Assembly (NCBI RefSeq): GCF_002198655.1
Contig: NZ_MWLN01000178.1
Coordinates: 48,687-86,515 of the forward strand
DNA: 37,829 bases
Source: Kineosporia sp. A_224
GTDB taxonomy: Bacteria > Actinomycetota > Actinomycetes > Actinomycetales > Kineosporiaceae
Reading direction: 5' to 3'
In this document: in pieces, positions 22,586-32,574 of the stretch
How positions within the stretch are numbered: position 1 is the first letter of the stretch
Layout: each line of letters begins with the position of its first letter
Notes under the pieces: model-generated
Databases searched by the model: none
Seen by the model: the letters and a program-made list of their open reading frames with translations, nothing else
What the model was told of the DNA's origin: nothing
Program-made: the position numbers and the translations under genes

Positions 22586-24235
22586 ATGAGTCGCCAGAGT
22601 GTGGCCAAGGCCCACCAGAAGATCCAGGAGCTCTCCTGGGAACCGCTGTACCACGAGCCGGTGGCCCAGTACGGCACCGACTACACGTTCAGGAAGGCGC
22701 AGAAGAAGGACCCGCTCAAGCAGGTCCTGCGGTCCTACTTCCCGATGCAGGAGGAGAAGGACCACCGCGTCTACGGCGCGGCCGACGGCGCCATCCGGGG
22801 CAACATGTTCCGGCAGGTGCAGGAGCGCTGGCTCGAGTGGCAGAAGCTCTTCCTGAGCATCATCCCGCTGCCGGAGATCTCGGCCGCCCGGGCGATGCCG
22901 CTGCTGTTCCGCAACGTGCCGAACCCCGAGCTGCACAACGGCCAGGCGATCCAGATGATCGACGAGGTCCGGCACTCGACGATCCAGCAGAACCTCAAGC
23001 GCCTGTACATGAACAACTACATCGACCCGGCCGGCTTCAACAACAGCCTGCGCAACTTCCAGAACGACTACTGCGGGTCGATCGGGCGCCAGTTCGCCGA
23101 GGGCTTCATCACCGGTGACGCGATCACCGCGGCGAGCATCTACCTGACGATCGTCGCGGAGACGGCGTTCACGAACACCCTCTTCGTCGCGATGCCCGCC
23201 GAGGCCGCGGCCAACGGCGACTACCTGCTGCCGACGGTCTTCCACTCGGTGCAGTCCGACGAGTCCCGGCACATCAGCAACGGGTACGCGACGCTGCTCA
23301 TGGCGCTCGCGGACGAGGGTAACCACCAGCTCCTCGAGCGCGACCTGCGCTACGCGTGGTGGAACAACCACCGCGTCGTCGACGCCGCGATCGGCACCTT
23401 CATCGAGTACGGCACGAAGGACCGCCGGCCGGACCGCGAGAGCTACGCGGAGATGTGGCGCCGCTGGATCTACGACGACTACTACCGCTCGTACCTCGTC
23501 CCGCTCGAGAAGTACGGCCTGGTCATCCCGCACGACCTCATCGAGGAGTCCTGGAACCAGATCTGGAACAAGGGCTACGTGCACGAGGTGGCCCAGTTCT
23601 TCGCCACCGGGTGGCTCGCCAACTACTGGCGCATCGACCCGATGACGGACAAGGACTTCGAGTGGTTCGAGGGCAAGTACCCCGGCTGGTACAACAAGTA
23701 CGGCAAGTGGTGGGAGAACTACAACCGGCTCTCGACGCCGAACGGGCACCACCCGATCGTCTTCGAGGACGTCGACTACGTGTACCCGCACCGCTGCTGG
23801 ACCTGCATGGTGCCGTGCCTCGTCCGCGAGGACATGGTCATGGACGAGGTCGACGGCCAGGTCCGCACGTACTGCCACGAGGCGTGCCGCTGGACCGACG
23901 CCGTCGCGTTCCGCCCGGAGTACGAGGGCCGCTCGACGCCGAACATGGGCAAGCTCATCGGCAAGCGCGAGTGGGAGACGCTGTACCACGGCTGGAACTG
24001 GGCCGACGTCGTCTCCGACATGGGGTACGTGCGTGACGACGGCAAGACGCTCGTCGCCCAGCCGCACCTCAACCTCGACCCGAAGAAGATGTGGACGCTC
24101 GACCACCTGCGTCGGTGCCCGCCGCTGCAGAGCCCGAACGTCCTGCTCAACGAGATGTCCCCGGCGGAGCGCCAGGCGTTCCACGCGGACTACGTGAAGC
24201 AGGGTCCGGCGGGCCGGCCCGCTCCCAAGGACTAG
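22586..24235 (+). CDS. prmA: Propane monooxygenase hydroxylase large subunit
   Basis: This encodes 549 residues from ATG 22586, with GAGGAG upstream. It is the alpha subunit of a soluble di-iron monooxygenase. Metal ligands are E97, E127, H130, E192, E226 and H229; the second and fifth lie in DEVRH and DESRH. Their spacing (30, 3, 62, 34, 3) equals that of methane monooxygenase E114-E144-H147-E209-E243-H246. The sequence closely resembles, from memory, PrmA of Gordonia/Rhodococcus and MimA of mycobacteria. It hydroxylates propane and related alkanes, ethers or phenols, with O2 and reductant from PrmB. It is the first gene of prmABCD. Confidence 0.95.
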   Translation: MSRQSVAKAHQKIQELSWEPLYHEPVAQYGTDYTFRKAQKKDPLKQVLRSYFPMQEEKDHRVYGAADGAIRGNMFRQVQERWLEWQKLFLSIIPLPEISAARAMPLLFRNVPNPELHNGQAIQMIDEVRHSTIQQNLKRLYMNNYIDPAGFNNSLRNFQNDYCGSIGRQFAEGFITGDAITAASIYLTIVAETAFTNTLFVAMPAEAAANGDYLLPTVFHSVQSDESRHISNGYATLLMALADEGNHQLLERDLRYAWWNNHRVVDAAIGTFIEYGTKDRRPDRESYAEMWRRWIYDDYYRSYLVPLEKYGLVIPHDLIEESWNQIWNKGYVHEVAQFFATGWLANYWRIDPMTDKDFEWFEGKYPGWYNKYGKWWENYNRLSTPNGHHPIVFEDVDYVYPHRCWTCMVPCLVREDMVMDEVDGQVRTYCHEACRWTDAVAFRPEYEGRSTPNMGKLIGKREWETLYHGWNWADVVSDMGYVRDDGKTLVAQPHLNLDPKKMWTLDHLRRCPPLQSPNVLLNEMSPAERQAFHADYVKQGPAGRPAPKD

Positions 24236-24262
24236 TCCGCAGGAGCAGGGCAGACCGAGGGA

Positions 24263-24308
24263 CCGGACGTGCGCAGCGGTGGACGAGACCGCCGCTGCCC
24301 ACGTCCGG
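24263..24308 (+). terminator. Large intercistronic hairpin between prmA and prmB
   Basis: CCGGACGTG-C-GCAGCGG (24263-24279) pairs with CCGCTGC-C-CACGTCCGG (24292-24308), giving 16 base pairs with one C/C mismatch and a 12-base loop. It fills the gap between two genes that must be co-expressed. A role in protecting prmA mRNA or reducing reductase output is more likely than full termination. Confidence 0.65.
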
Positions 24309-24339
24309 CCACCACACTTCTGGACCGGGCGAGGGAGCC

Positions 24340-25389
24340 ATGACGGACAGACATGTCGTGCGGTTCGAGCCGGTGGGCATCGAGGTCGAGGTCCCCGAGG
24401 ACCAGACGATCCTGAGGGCCGCTTCCGAGCAGGGGATCATGCTCATGCACGGCTGCAAGGAGGGCCAGTGCGCGGCATGCAAGTCCTTCGTCCTCGAGGG
24501 TGAGGACATCGAGCTCGAGAAGTACTCGACGTTCGCGCTGCCGGACTACGAGAAGGACGAGGGCTTCACGCTCCTGTGCCGGGCCCACGCCTACGAGGAC
24601 CTCACCATCGAGCTCCTCAACTACGACGAGGAGATGATCCGGTCCGGCCTGCCCATCAAGGAGGCCGTCACCGAGGTCGTCGAGATCGAGAAGGTCACCC
24701 ACGACCTTCGCCGGCTCGTCCTGCGGCTCGTCGAGCCGACGGACCTCACGTTCTTCCCCGGGCAGTACGTCGACGTCGCTGTCCCGGGGACGGACGCCAC
24801 CCGCTCGTTCTCGATGGCGAACACGTCCACCCGGGACGGCGGTCTCCTCGAGTTCGTCATCAAGGTCTACCCGGGCGGGCTGTTCTCCGAGCACCTCGAC
24901 ACCACGCTCAAGGCCGGCGACCGGCTCGACATCACCGGCCCGTTCGGGGTCTTCACCCTGCGCGAGGGCCACAAGGCGGACCTCGTGTTCGTCGGCGGCG
25001 GGGCGGGGATGGCACCGATCCTGTCGCTGCTGCGCTCGATGGCCGAGCGCGGCGACGAACGCAAGGCGACGTTCTACTACGGCGCCCGGACGGCGGCCGA
25101 CCTCTGCTTCGAGGCCGAGCTGCGTGAGATGGAGCGCCGGCTGCCCGGCTTCACGTATCGCCCGGCGCTGTCCGAACCCGTTGCGGCGCAGCCGTGGGAC
25201 GGCGAGGTCGGCATGGTCACCGACATCGTCAAGCGCTACGAGGCAGACCTCTCCGGGGCCCACGCGTACGTGTGCGGGCCGCCGCCGATGGTCGAGGCGG
25301 CGATGACGCTGCTCGCGGCGCTCGGCGTGGAGGACAAGCGCATCTACTACGACAAGTTCACGACCACGGGGGAGACCGAGTCGTCCTGA
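24340..25389 (+). CDS. prmB: Propane monooxygenase reductase
   Basis: This encodes 349 residues from ATG 24340, preceded by GAGGGAG. The N-terminal plant-type ferredoxin domain has cysteines C39, C44, C47 and C80. The FAD-binding barrel has R154 in the RSFSMAN motif, and the NAD-binding domain has GGGAGMAP at about 218-225 and CGPPPM at 311-316. It moves electrons from NADH through FAD and [2Fe-2S] to the di-iron hydroxylase. Length and domain order fit the PrmB/MimB family. It lies 104 bp after prmA, the gap being filled by a hairpin. Confidence 0.95.
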   Translation: MTDRHVVRFEPVGIEVEVPEDQTILRAASEQGIMLMHGCKEGQCAACKSFVLEGEDIELEKYSTFALPDYEKDEGFTLLCRAHAYEDLTIELLNYDEEMIRSGLPIKEAVTEVVEIEKVTHDLRRLVLRLVEPTDLTFFPGQYVDVAVPGTDATRSFSMANTSTRDGGLLEFVIKVYPGGLFSEHLDTTLKAGDRLDITGPFGVFTLREGHKADLVFVGGGAGMAPILSLLRSMAERGDERKATFYYGARTAADLCFEAELREMERRLPGFTYRPALSEPVAAQPWDGEVGMVTDIVKRYEADLSGAHAYVCGPPPMVEAAMTLLAALGVEDKRIYYDKFTTTGETESS

Positions 25390-25499
25390 CGCGGTCATCC
25401 GTCGACGCACCGCACCGCGACACGCACGCGAACCGATCGCACCCGCGAACCGAACCGCACCGCACCCGCGGAGACACCCGCCTGACCCAGGGATGGACG

Positions 25500-26669
25500 A
25501 TGACGACCACACCAGAACGCAGTGTGCCGAAGCCGGTGTTCACGGACGCCGAGGCCGGGGCCAAGGAGTTCCCGGACTCCAACGCGCGGCGCTTCAACTA
25601 CTACACGCCGGCCAAGCGCAAGCAGACCCACTACGAGGACGTCACCGTCGAGGTCCAGCCGGACCCCCGGCACTACCTCGCGCAGGGCTGGCTCTACGGC
25701 TTCGCCGACGGCAAGGGCGGCTACCCCCTGGAGTGGACGGCGCTCAAGGCGTGGGGGTCGGACCGCCCCCTCCCCGAGCGCGGCCCGGGCACGGGCGGCA
25801 AGGGCTACGAGTGGCCGGCCCACGGCTGGCACGAGTTCCGTGACCCCAATGAGGAGTGGGAGCTCAGCTTCTACCGCTACAACGCCAACGTCGAGCGCCA
25901 GGTCAACCAGAACATCGACTCGGCCCGGCAGGCGAAGGCGTTCGAGCAGTGGACCCCGAACTGGGTGCGCTTCGTGGAGTCGCACGTCGGCGCGTGGATG
26001 CACGTCAACCACGGTCTCGGCCTCTACCTGTTCGCCAACGCCAACCGGCGCGGTCCGACGAACATGCACAACACGGCGATGGCCGTGAACAGCATGCACC
26101 GCATCCGCTCCGCCCAGGACCTCGCGCTGTACAACCTCACGCTCACCGAGGAGATCGCCGGCTTCGACGGTGGCGCCCACCTCGTCGCGTGGAACAGCGA
26201 CCCGTGCTGGCAGGGCGTGCGCGAGGTCGCCGAGGGCCTGACCGGCATCGACGACTGGTGCGAGGCGATCTTCGCCGCGAACATCATCTTCGAGCCGCTC
26301 ATCGGTGAGCTCTTCCGCAGCCAGCTCGTCCAGCAGGCCGCTCCGCGCAACGGCGACTTCGTCACCCCCACCGTGATGGGCGCCGAGGAGTTCGACTACG
26401 CCGAGCGCGACCTCCTGTACTCGGTGGCGCTGTTCGACCTGCTCACCAAGGACCGGGAGTTCGCGGACCACAACAAGGCGCTCATGAACGGGTGGCTGTC
26501 CAACTGGGTGCCCCGCTGCCTCGCCGCGGCCCGCAAGCTGCAGCCGCTCTGGTCGCAGCCGGACGCCAAGCCCCCGCGTTTCGAGGACGGCCTCGACCGG
26601 GCCAAGAGCCGCTTCGCCGCCATCCTCACCGATCTCGGTCTGGACATCCCGAAGGAGCTGACCCAGTGA
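25500..26669 (+). CDS. prmC: Propane monooxygenase hydroxylase small subunit
   Basis: This encodes 389 residues from ATG 25500. It is the beta subunit of the hydroxylase, with the same ferritin-like fold as the alpha subunit but without the complete set of iron ligands. Typical landmarks are [40 protein letters not shown]-like [18 protein letters not shown], and [25 protein letters not shown]. It dimerises with PrmA. The 110-bp gap after prmB is C-rich and G-poor on this strand and without a clear hairpin. It overlaps prmD by GTGA. Confidence 0.94.
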   Translation: MTTTPERSVPKPVFTDAEAGAKEFPDSNARRFNYYTPAKRKQTHYEDVTVEVQPDPRHYLAQGWLYGFADGKGGYPLEWTALKAWGSDRPLPERGPGTGGKGYEWPAHGWHEFRDPNEEWELSFYRYNANVERQVNQNIDSARQAKAFEQWTPNWVRFVESHVGAWMHVNHGLGLYLFANANRRGPTNMHNTAMAVNSMHRIRSAQDLALYNLTLTEEIAGFDGGAHLVAWNSDPCWQGVREVAEGLTGIDDWCEAIFAANIIFEPLIGELFRSQLVQQAAPRNGDFVTPTVMGAEEFDYAERDLLYSVALFDLLTKDREFADHNKALMNGWLSNWVPRCLAAARKLQPLWSQPDAKPPRFEDGLDRAKSRFAAILTDLGLDIPKELTQ

Positions 26670-27034
26670 GCCAGTTCACCACCGCCCCCAGCCCGTTCAA
26701 GTCGGACAGCACCCCGTCCAACATGTGCGGCGTCACGCTGATGAACAACCAGATCGGCGCGGTCGTCGCGGAGGTGATGGCCGGCCACGAGGGTGTGAAG
26801 GTCGACCACCTGCCGTCGATGATCCGGGTCGACGCGACGCGCCGGATGGACTTCGTCTACGACGAGATCTCCGAGGCGCTCGGCGAGGAGCCCGGCTTCT
26901 TCGACGCGGCGCAGTTCGAGGAGAACATGTCGACGCACTACGGCCGGATGATCCACGAGGACGACCGGACGATCATGTTCGCCAACCCGGAGGACGCGAT
27001 CGAGTACACCGGGGAGATGCCGCCCATCCGCTGA
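26666..27034 (+). CDS. prmD: Propane monooxygenase coupling protein
   Basis: This encodes 122 residues from GTG 26666, overlapping the prmC stop. It belongs to the MmoB/DmpM effector family, with [22 protein letters not shown] near the start and [18 protein letters not shown] in the middle. It binds no cofactor and regulates substrate access and electron transfer in the hydroxylase. It is the last gene of the four-part enzyme; a tandem repeat and a strong hairpin follow its stop codon. Confidence 0.93.
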   Translation: MSQFTTAPSPFKSDSTPSNMCGVTLMNNQIGAVVAEVMAGHEGVKVDHLPSMIRVDATRRMDFVYDEISEALGEEPGFFDAAQFEENMSTHYGRMIHEDDRTIMFANPEDAIEYTGEMPPIR

Positions 27035-27042
27035 ACCACCTT

Positions 27043-27074
27043 CACCAATGCACCAATGCACCAATGCACCACTG
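27043..27074. repeat. 8-bp tandem repeat (CACCAATG x4)
   Basis: CACCAATG occurs four times in a row, the last copy as CACCACTG. It starts nine bases after the prmD stop codon and lies before the hairpin. It is short enough to vary by slippage. Confidence 0.75.
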
Positions 27075-27092
27075 CAACCGAAGGACCTGACG

Positions 27093-27136
27093 CCCTGTCG
27101 CGGGGCGCCGGCGCCGTCCGGCGCCCCGCGGCAGGG
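27093..27136 (+). terminator. Very strong hairpin between prmD and the chaperonin gene
   Basis: Bases 27093-27111 pair with 27118-27136, a 19-bp stem with one G/U pair and the loop CGCCGT. No U-run follows. It probably ends part of the prmABCD transcripts, leaving a lower level of read-through into the chaperonin gene. Confidence 0.75.
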
Positions 27137-27154
27137 ACCGCCTGGAGCCTTGCA

Positions 27155-28923
<1,769 letters not shown>

Positions 28924-28926
28924 CCC

Positions 28927-29103
28927 GTGTCCGCGCGGGACGACCGGGCGGGGACGCTGCTCTTCGGCACCCTGGTCGGCGGCTATCTCACGGCACTGGT
29001 GGTGGCAGGTGTCCACGGCGAGCTCCTCGCGGGGCTCGTCGTGGGCGCAGGGCTCGTCGTGCGGGTGGCGGCCCGCCGGCGGCACCGGCAGGACGCGGTC
29101 TGA
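28927..29103 (+). CDS. 58-residue membrane protein coupled to the Nramp transporter
   Basis: This runs from GTG 28927, only 3 bp after the chaperonin stop, and its stop overlaps the Nramp start (TGATG). The protein has two hydrophobic segments (LLFGTLVGGYLTALVVAGV and LLAGLVVGAGLVVRVAA), a short polar turn HGE between, and an Arg-rich end (ARRRHRQDAV), consistent with a two-helix hairpin with both ends in the cytoplasm. The tight coupling on both sides argues that it is a real gene. Function unknown; a role as a small partner of the transporter is possible. Confidence 0.7.
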   Translation: MSARDDRAGTLLFGTLVGGYLTALVVAGVHGELLAGLVVGAGLVVRVAARRRHRQDAV

Positions 29104-30392
29104 TGCTGGACCCGAGGCAGACCAGACGCCCTGCCCCGGTGGAGGAGGACGGCGTCCCGCTGGTGGACGCCGTCGCACCGGCCCAGGGACCTCCGGCGCC
29201 CCCGCCCGGGGTCGCCGTGGTCCGCGGCCTGCGCCGGCTCTGCGGGCCCGGCGTCGTCGTCGCGGTCGCCTACGTCGACCCCGGCAACTTCGCGACGAAC
29301 ACCGAGGCGGGCGCCAGTCTCGGCGTCCGGCTGCTCTGGGTGGTCGTCGTCGCGAGCGCGGCGGCGATGCTCGTCCAGTACCTCGCCGCGAAGGCAGGGT
29401 CGGTGACGGGCCGGTCCCTGCCCGAGCTCTGCCGGGACCGCTACCCCCGGGGGGTCAACCGGTTCCTCTGGGTGCAGGCCGAGATCGTCAGCATGGCCAC
29501 GGACGTCGCCGAGGTGCTCGGCGCCGCGGTGGCGCTGTCGCTGCTCTTCGGCCTGCCGCTGCCGGTCGGGGGGCTGCTCGCTGGTGCCTTCGGCGTCGGC
29601 CTGCTGGCCCTGCGCCCGCAGGGGCGGCGTCGGTTCGAGGCCGCGATCGCGGCGCTGCTGCTCGTCGTCCTCGCCTGCTACGTCTACCAGGTGCTCACGG
29701 TCGGGGCCTTCGCCGGCGCCGCCGCGGGGCTGCAGCCCTCGCTCGCGGGCCAGGGCGCGGCCCTGCTCGCGGCCGGCATCGTCGGCGCGACCGTCATGCC
29801 CCACGCGATCTACGTGCACTCCTCGCTCGCGTCGAGCCACCGGATCCCGTTGCGCACGCACCGGTTCGACATCGTCGCCTCGCTGTCGGCGGCGGCGTTC
29901 GTCAACGTCTCGATCCTCCTCGTCGCGGCGACCGTGCTCAGCGGCGGCCGCCTCGACGAGGCGACCGACACCCTCACCGCGGCCTACGAGGGCTTCGGTG
30001 CGGTCGGCGCCGGGATGGCCGCGGCCTTCGCGCTGGCCCTGCTCGTCGCCGGGCTGGCGGCGTCCGGGGTCGGCACCCTCGCGGGCGACATCGTCATGGC
30101 CGGCTTCGTCCGCCGCCGGATCCCGCTCGTCACCCGGCGGCTGCTCACGCTCGGCCCCGCGATGGTCGTGCTCTGCCTGCCGGGCTCGACGACGCAGGCG
30201 CTCGTGCTGAGCCAGGTCGTGCTCTCGTTCGGCGTGCCGTTCGCCCTGCTGCCGCTCGTCCACATCACCGCGGACCGGGCGCTCATGGGCCGGCAGGTCA
30301 ACCGCCGGCTGACGACGGCGCTCGCCGTCGTCATCACGCTGCTCGTCTGCGCCCTGAACGCCGCGGTGATCTCCGCGCTGTTCACCGGCTGA
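29103..30392 (+). CDS. mntH: Nramp-family Mn2+/Fe2+ transporter
   Basis: This encodes 429 residues from ATG 29103. The first 35 residues are Pro/Ala-rich and cytoplasmic, then about 11 membrane segments follow. Metal-binding motifs are DPGN at 59-62 (TM1) and MPHAIYVHS in TM6. The family imports divalent metals, mainly Mn2+ or Fe2+, with protons. It lies directly downstream of the prm chaperonin and small membrane gene with no terminator between, so it is probably expressed with the iron-dependent hydroxylase. Iron supply is an inference; Mn2+ or redox defence is an alternative. Confidence 0.9.
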   Translation: MLDPRQTRRPAPVEEDGVPLVDAVAPAQGPPAPPPGVAVVRGLRRLCGPGVVVAVAYVDPGNFATNTEAGASLGVRLLWVVVVASAAAMLVQYLAAKAGSVTGRSLPELCRDRYPRGVNRFLWVQAEIVSMATDVAEVLGAAVALSLLFGLPLPVGGLLAGAFGVGLLALRPQGRRRFEAAIAALLLVVLACYVYQVLTVGAFAGAAAGLQPSLAGQGAALLAAGIVGATVMPHAIYVHSSLASSHRIPLRTHRFDIVASLSAAAFVNVSILLVAATVLSGGRLDEATDTLTAAYEGFGAVGAGMAAAFALALLVAGLAASGVGTLAGDIVMAGFVRRRIPLVTRRLLTLGPAMVVLCLPGSTTQALVLSQVVLSFGVPFALLPLVHITADRALMGRQVNRRLTTALAVVITLLVCALNAAVISALFTG

Positions 30393-30426
30393 GCCGGCGA
30401 CGGGCCGACGTGTCGGGCGACCACTC

Positions 30427-30492
30427 CCGCGCGCCGCCGGCGCGCGGCGGACCTCGCGACCAGGGCACCGGAGTCGCGGCCGGTGCCCTGGT
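30427..30492 (+). terminator. Two consecutive terminator hairpins after the Nramp gene
   Basis: The first stem is CCGCGCGCC/GGCGCGCGG (30427-30447) with a 3-base loop. The second is a perfect 13-bp stem, ACCAGGGCACCGG with its complement (30459-30492), around an 8-base loop. They lie 35-100 bp after the Nramp stop and mark the end of the prm transcript unit. Confidence 0.8.
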
Positions 30493-30506
30493 GGCAGGTC
30501 TCTCGC

Positions 30507-30900
30507 GTGCTTTGCTCTGCCAGCAGGAGCGAGCCAACGCCCTGTCGTGGCCTGGCATCCCGACCGTGCGCGCGAGCGTGAGGCCGTCCGTGCGGAGCGC
30601 CGGTCGTCCCGGCAGCCACCGGCGCACACGCCCCGCCTCACGCTGACGCACACGCTCGACGCACCCCTCGACGCCCCCTGTCGGGTACGCCTCGTCCGAG
30701 CCGGTGGCCGCTGGTGACGTAGACCGGCGCGCCACAGGTTCGTCGTTGCGCGTCGACACCCCGACGCCGGCCCCGCATGTCGCGGAGCAATGACGAAGCT
30801 GTGGCGCGCGCTTGCACGGCGACCGCCATGGCTCGCTGGTGATGGCAGAGCAGGTGGTCAGGGCCGGCCGTGGCTCGCTGGTGATGGCAGAGCAAAGCAC
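30507..30900. repeat. 394-bp segment bounded by 30-bp inverted repeats, with an internal direct copy
   Basis: The left end (30507-30536) is the inverse of the right end (30871-30900) at 27 of 30 positions, sharing TGGCTCGCT and GGCAGAGCAAAGCAC. A further 24-bp direct copy of the right repeat starts at 30829, 42 bp before it. No transposase gene or convincing open frame is inside, and no clear target duplication flanks it. It could be a MITE-like or REP-like element. The rest of the 527-bp gap (30393-30919) holds only the terminator hairpins. Confidence 0.6.
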
Positions 30901-30919
30901 TCGGTGACGGACCCCGGCC

Positions 30920-31705
30920 TCAGCGGGGCGGCACCCCGCCGAGGCGCCGCGTCAGCTCGGCGGCGGTGGCGCGGACGGCCGTCACGAGCGTGTCGTGGTC
31001 GGCGACCGGCCGGGCGGGCGGCGCGCCGGGGTCGGTCGGGTAGGTGACCGCGACCCCGGCGACCGGGTGGCCGGTGTGGTCGTGGACCGCGGCGGCGACC
31101 GAGGCGAGCCCGGCGCCGACCTCGCCGTCCTCGACCGCGTGCCCGCGGCGCCGGACCTCGGCGAGCACCCGGCGCAGGTCGGGCAGGCCGGAGGGGCCGA
31201 TGCCCGTGCGGTCGACGAACGCCGACCGGTCGGGGAACAGCGCCCGCACCTGGGCGGCGGGCAGGTCGGCGAGCATCGCGCGGCCGGAGGCCGTGAGGTG
31301 CGCGGGGAGCCGGACGCCGACGTCCGTGACGAGCGGCGGCCGGCCGGCGGCGCGGTCCTCGACGACGTAGAGCACCTCGCGACCGTGAAGCACGGCCAGG
31401 TGCGCGGACTCGCCGACCCGGTCGACGAGCCGGGCGAGGACCGGTCGGGCGAGGCGGGCGAGCGGCGCCTGCCGGGCGTAGGCGCTGCCCAGCTCGAAGG
31501 CGGCGACGCCGAGCCCGTAGCGCCGTTCCTCCGGCAGGTGCACGACGAACCCGTTCTCCACGAGCACGTTGAGCAGGTGGTACGCCGTCGAGCGGGGCAG
31601 CCCCGCCTCGCGCGCCACCGCGGCCGCCGGCACCGGGCCGGCCTGCCGGGACAGGTACCGCAGGACGGCGAGCGTCTGCTCGGCCGCCGGGACCCGGCTC
31701 GTCAC
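30920..31705 (-). CDS. IclR-family transcriptional regulator
   Basis: This encodes 261 residues from GTG 31705, overlapping the stop of the tetR gene (GTGA). The N-terminal winged HTH reads PVPAAAVAREAGLPRSTAYHLLNVLVENGFV. The C-terminal IclR effector domain includes HLTASGRAMLADLPAAQV and YAVEDGEVGAG-like HAVEDGEVGAGLASVAA. IclR proteins usually control aromatic or small-acid catabolism, but no such genes are next to it. Cotranslation with a second regulator is unusual. Confidence 0.88.
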   Translation of the reverse strand: MTSRVPAAEQTLAVLRYLSRQAGPVPAAAVAREAGLPRSTAYHLLNVLVENGFVVHLPEERRYGLGVAAFELGSAYARQAPLARLARPVLARLVDRVGESAHLAVLHGREVLYVVEDRAAGRPPLVTDVGVRLPAHLTASGRAMLADLPAAQVRALFPDRSAFVDRTGIGPSGLPDLRRVLAEVRRRGHAVEDGEVGAGLASVAAAVHDHTGHPVAGVAVTYPTDPGAPPARPVADHDTLVTAVRATAAELTRRLGGVPPR

Positions 31706-32454
31706 CGGCCCTCCCCGGGGCCGGCCGCCGGTCCGACGAGCTCGGCGAGGACGGCGTCCACGGTCTGCTCGACGTACGGTGCCGCTCGGCTCGTGAGCGG
31801 CCGGAGCTGACCGAAGACCTCCATGACCGTCACCCCGTGCACTCGGACGAAGCCGTCCACGCCGAGGGCGATCGCCCCGACGGGCAGCGTGTAGCCGCGC
31901 CGCCGGGCGAGCGCGGCGAGCTCGGACGCCGTCCCGCTGTCCAGCCGGGAGGCCCTGCGCCGCAACGACCCCGCGTCGAGCCGGTGCTGCGCGTGGAGCT
32001 GCTCGACGAGCCCGACGACGAGGTCGCCCACCCGGGCGCCGGGGCCGATCGTCTCCGGCGGGGCCGCGTACCCCGGCACCGGGGCGCCGTAGAGCAGGCC
32101 GAACCGTGCCGGGTTCGCGACCGCCCACGCCCGGTACTCCAGGAGCGCGGCCCGGGCCGCGGCGAGCGGGTCCCGGTGCCGGCCGGCGGCGGCCACGACG
32201 GCGTCGGCCTGGGCGTCGAAGGCGGCGACGACGAGATCGGTGAGCAGGTCGTCCCGGCCGGGGAAGTAGCGGTAGAGCGCGGACGGCGCCAGCCCGACCC
32301 TGCGGGCGACGGCCCGCAGCGACAGGGCGGCCGCGCCCTGCTCCTCGAGCTCGGCACCCGCGGCCGCGCGGATCGCGCCGAGCACCTCCTCGCGGCGCCG
32401 GCTGCGCAGCGTCGCCGGCTGCGGCTGCGGCTGCGGCGGCACGGCCTCGGTCAC
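31702..32454 (-). CDS. TetR-family regulator with WHG-type C-terminal domain
   Basis: This encodes 250 residues from GTG 32454; a longer frame to 32553 would cross the operator region. After a short PQPQPQP stretch, the HTH reads LSLRAVARRVGLAPSALYRYFPGRDDLLTDL (residues about 40-70). The C-terminal ligand domain (YRAWAVANPARFGLLYGAPVPGY) is of the WHG type. It is divergent from the membrane protein at 32575 and probably represses it and itself through the palindromes between them. Confidence 0.88.
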   Translation of the reverse strand: MTEAVPPQPQPQPATLRSRRREEVLGAIRAAAGAELEEQGAAALSLRAVARRVGLAPSALYRYFPGRDDLLTDLVVAAFDAQADAVVAAAGRHRDPLAAARAALLEYRAWAVANPARFGLLYGAPVPGYAAPPETIGPGARVGDLVVGLVEQLHAQHRLDAGSLRRRASRLDSGTASELAALARRRGYTLPVGAIALGVDGFVRVHGVTVMEVFGQLRPLTSRAAPYVEQTVDAVLAELVGPAAGPGEGR

Positions 32455-32486
32455 GCCCCCAAGCCTATCCGGGACGAGAACATCGT

Positions 32487-32560
32487 TCACAACGAGAGCG
32501 GCGCTCTTGCTTTGTGAGCCGTGATGTGTGAACACTGTTCTCGACAAGAGCACTGCTCAC
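32487..32560. promoter_or_regulatory. Two long imperfect palindromes in the tetR/membrane-gene promoter region
   Basis: The first spans 32487-32517, with outer arms TCACAA/TTTGTGA and inner arms AGAGC/GCTCT. The second spans 32528-32560, in which GTGAACACTGTTCT is matched by the inverse of AGAGCACTGCTCAC at 11 of 14 positions. They are typical in size for TetR operators. The second ends 14 bp before the divergent ATG, so binding would block that gene. Confidence 0.6.
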
Positions 32561-32574
32561 ATTTTGGAGGATCC

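Noticed and set aside
30382-30900. Minus-strand frames in the gap after the Nramp gene, with a repeated CSAITSEP peptide
   Set aside because: The peptide repeat only reflects the DNA repeat at 30829/30871; there is no ribosome binding site or domain, and one frame runs into the terminator hairpins.
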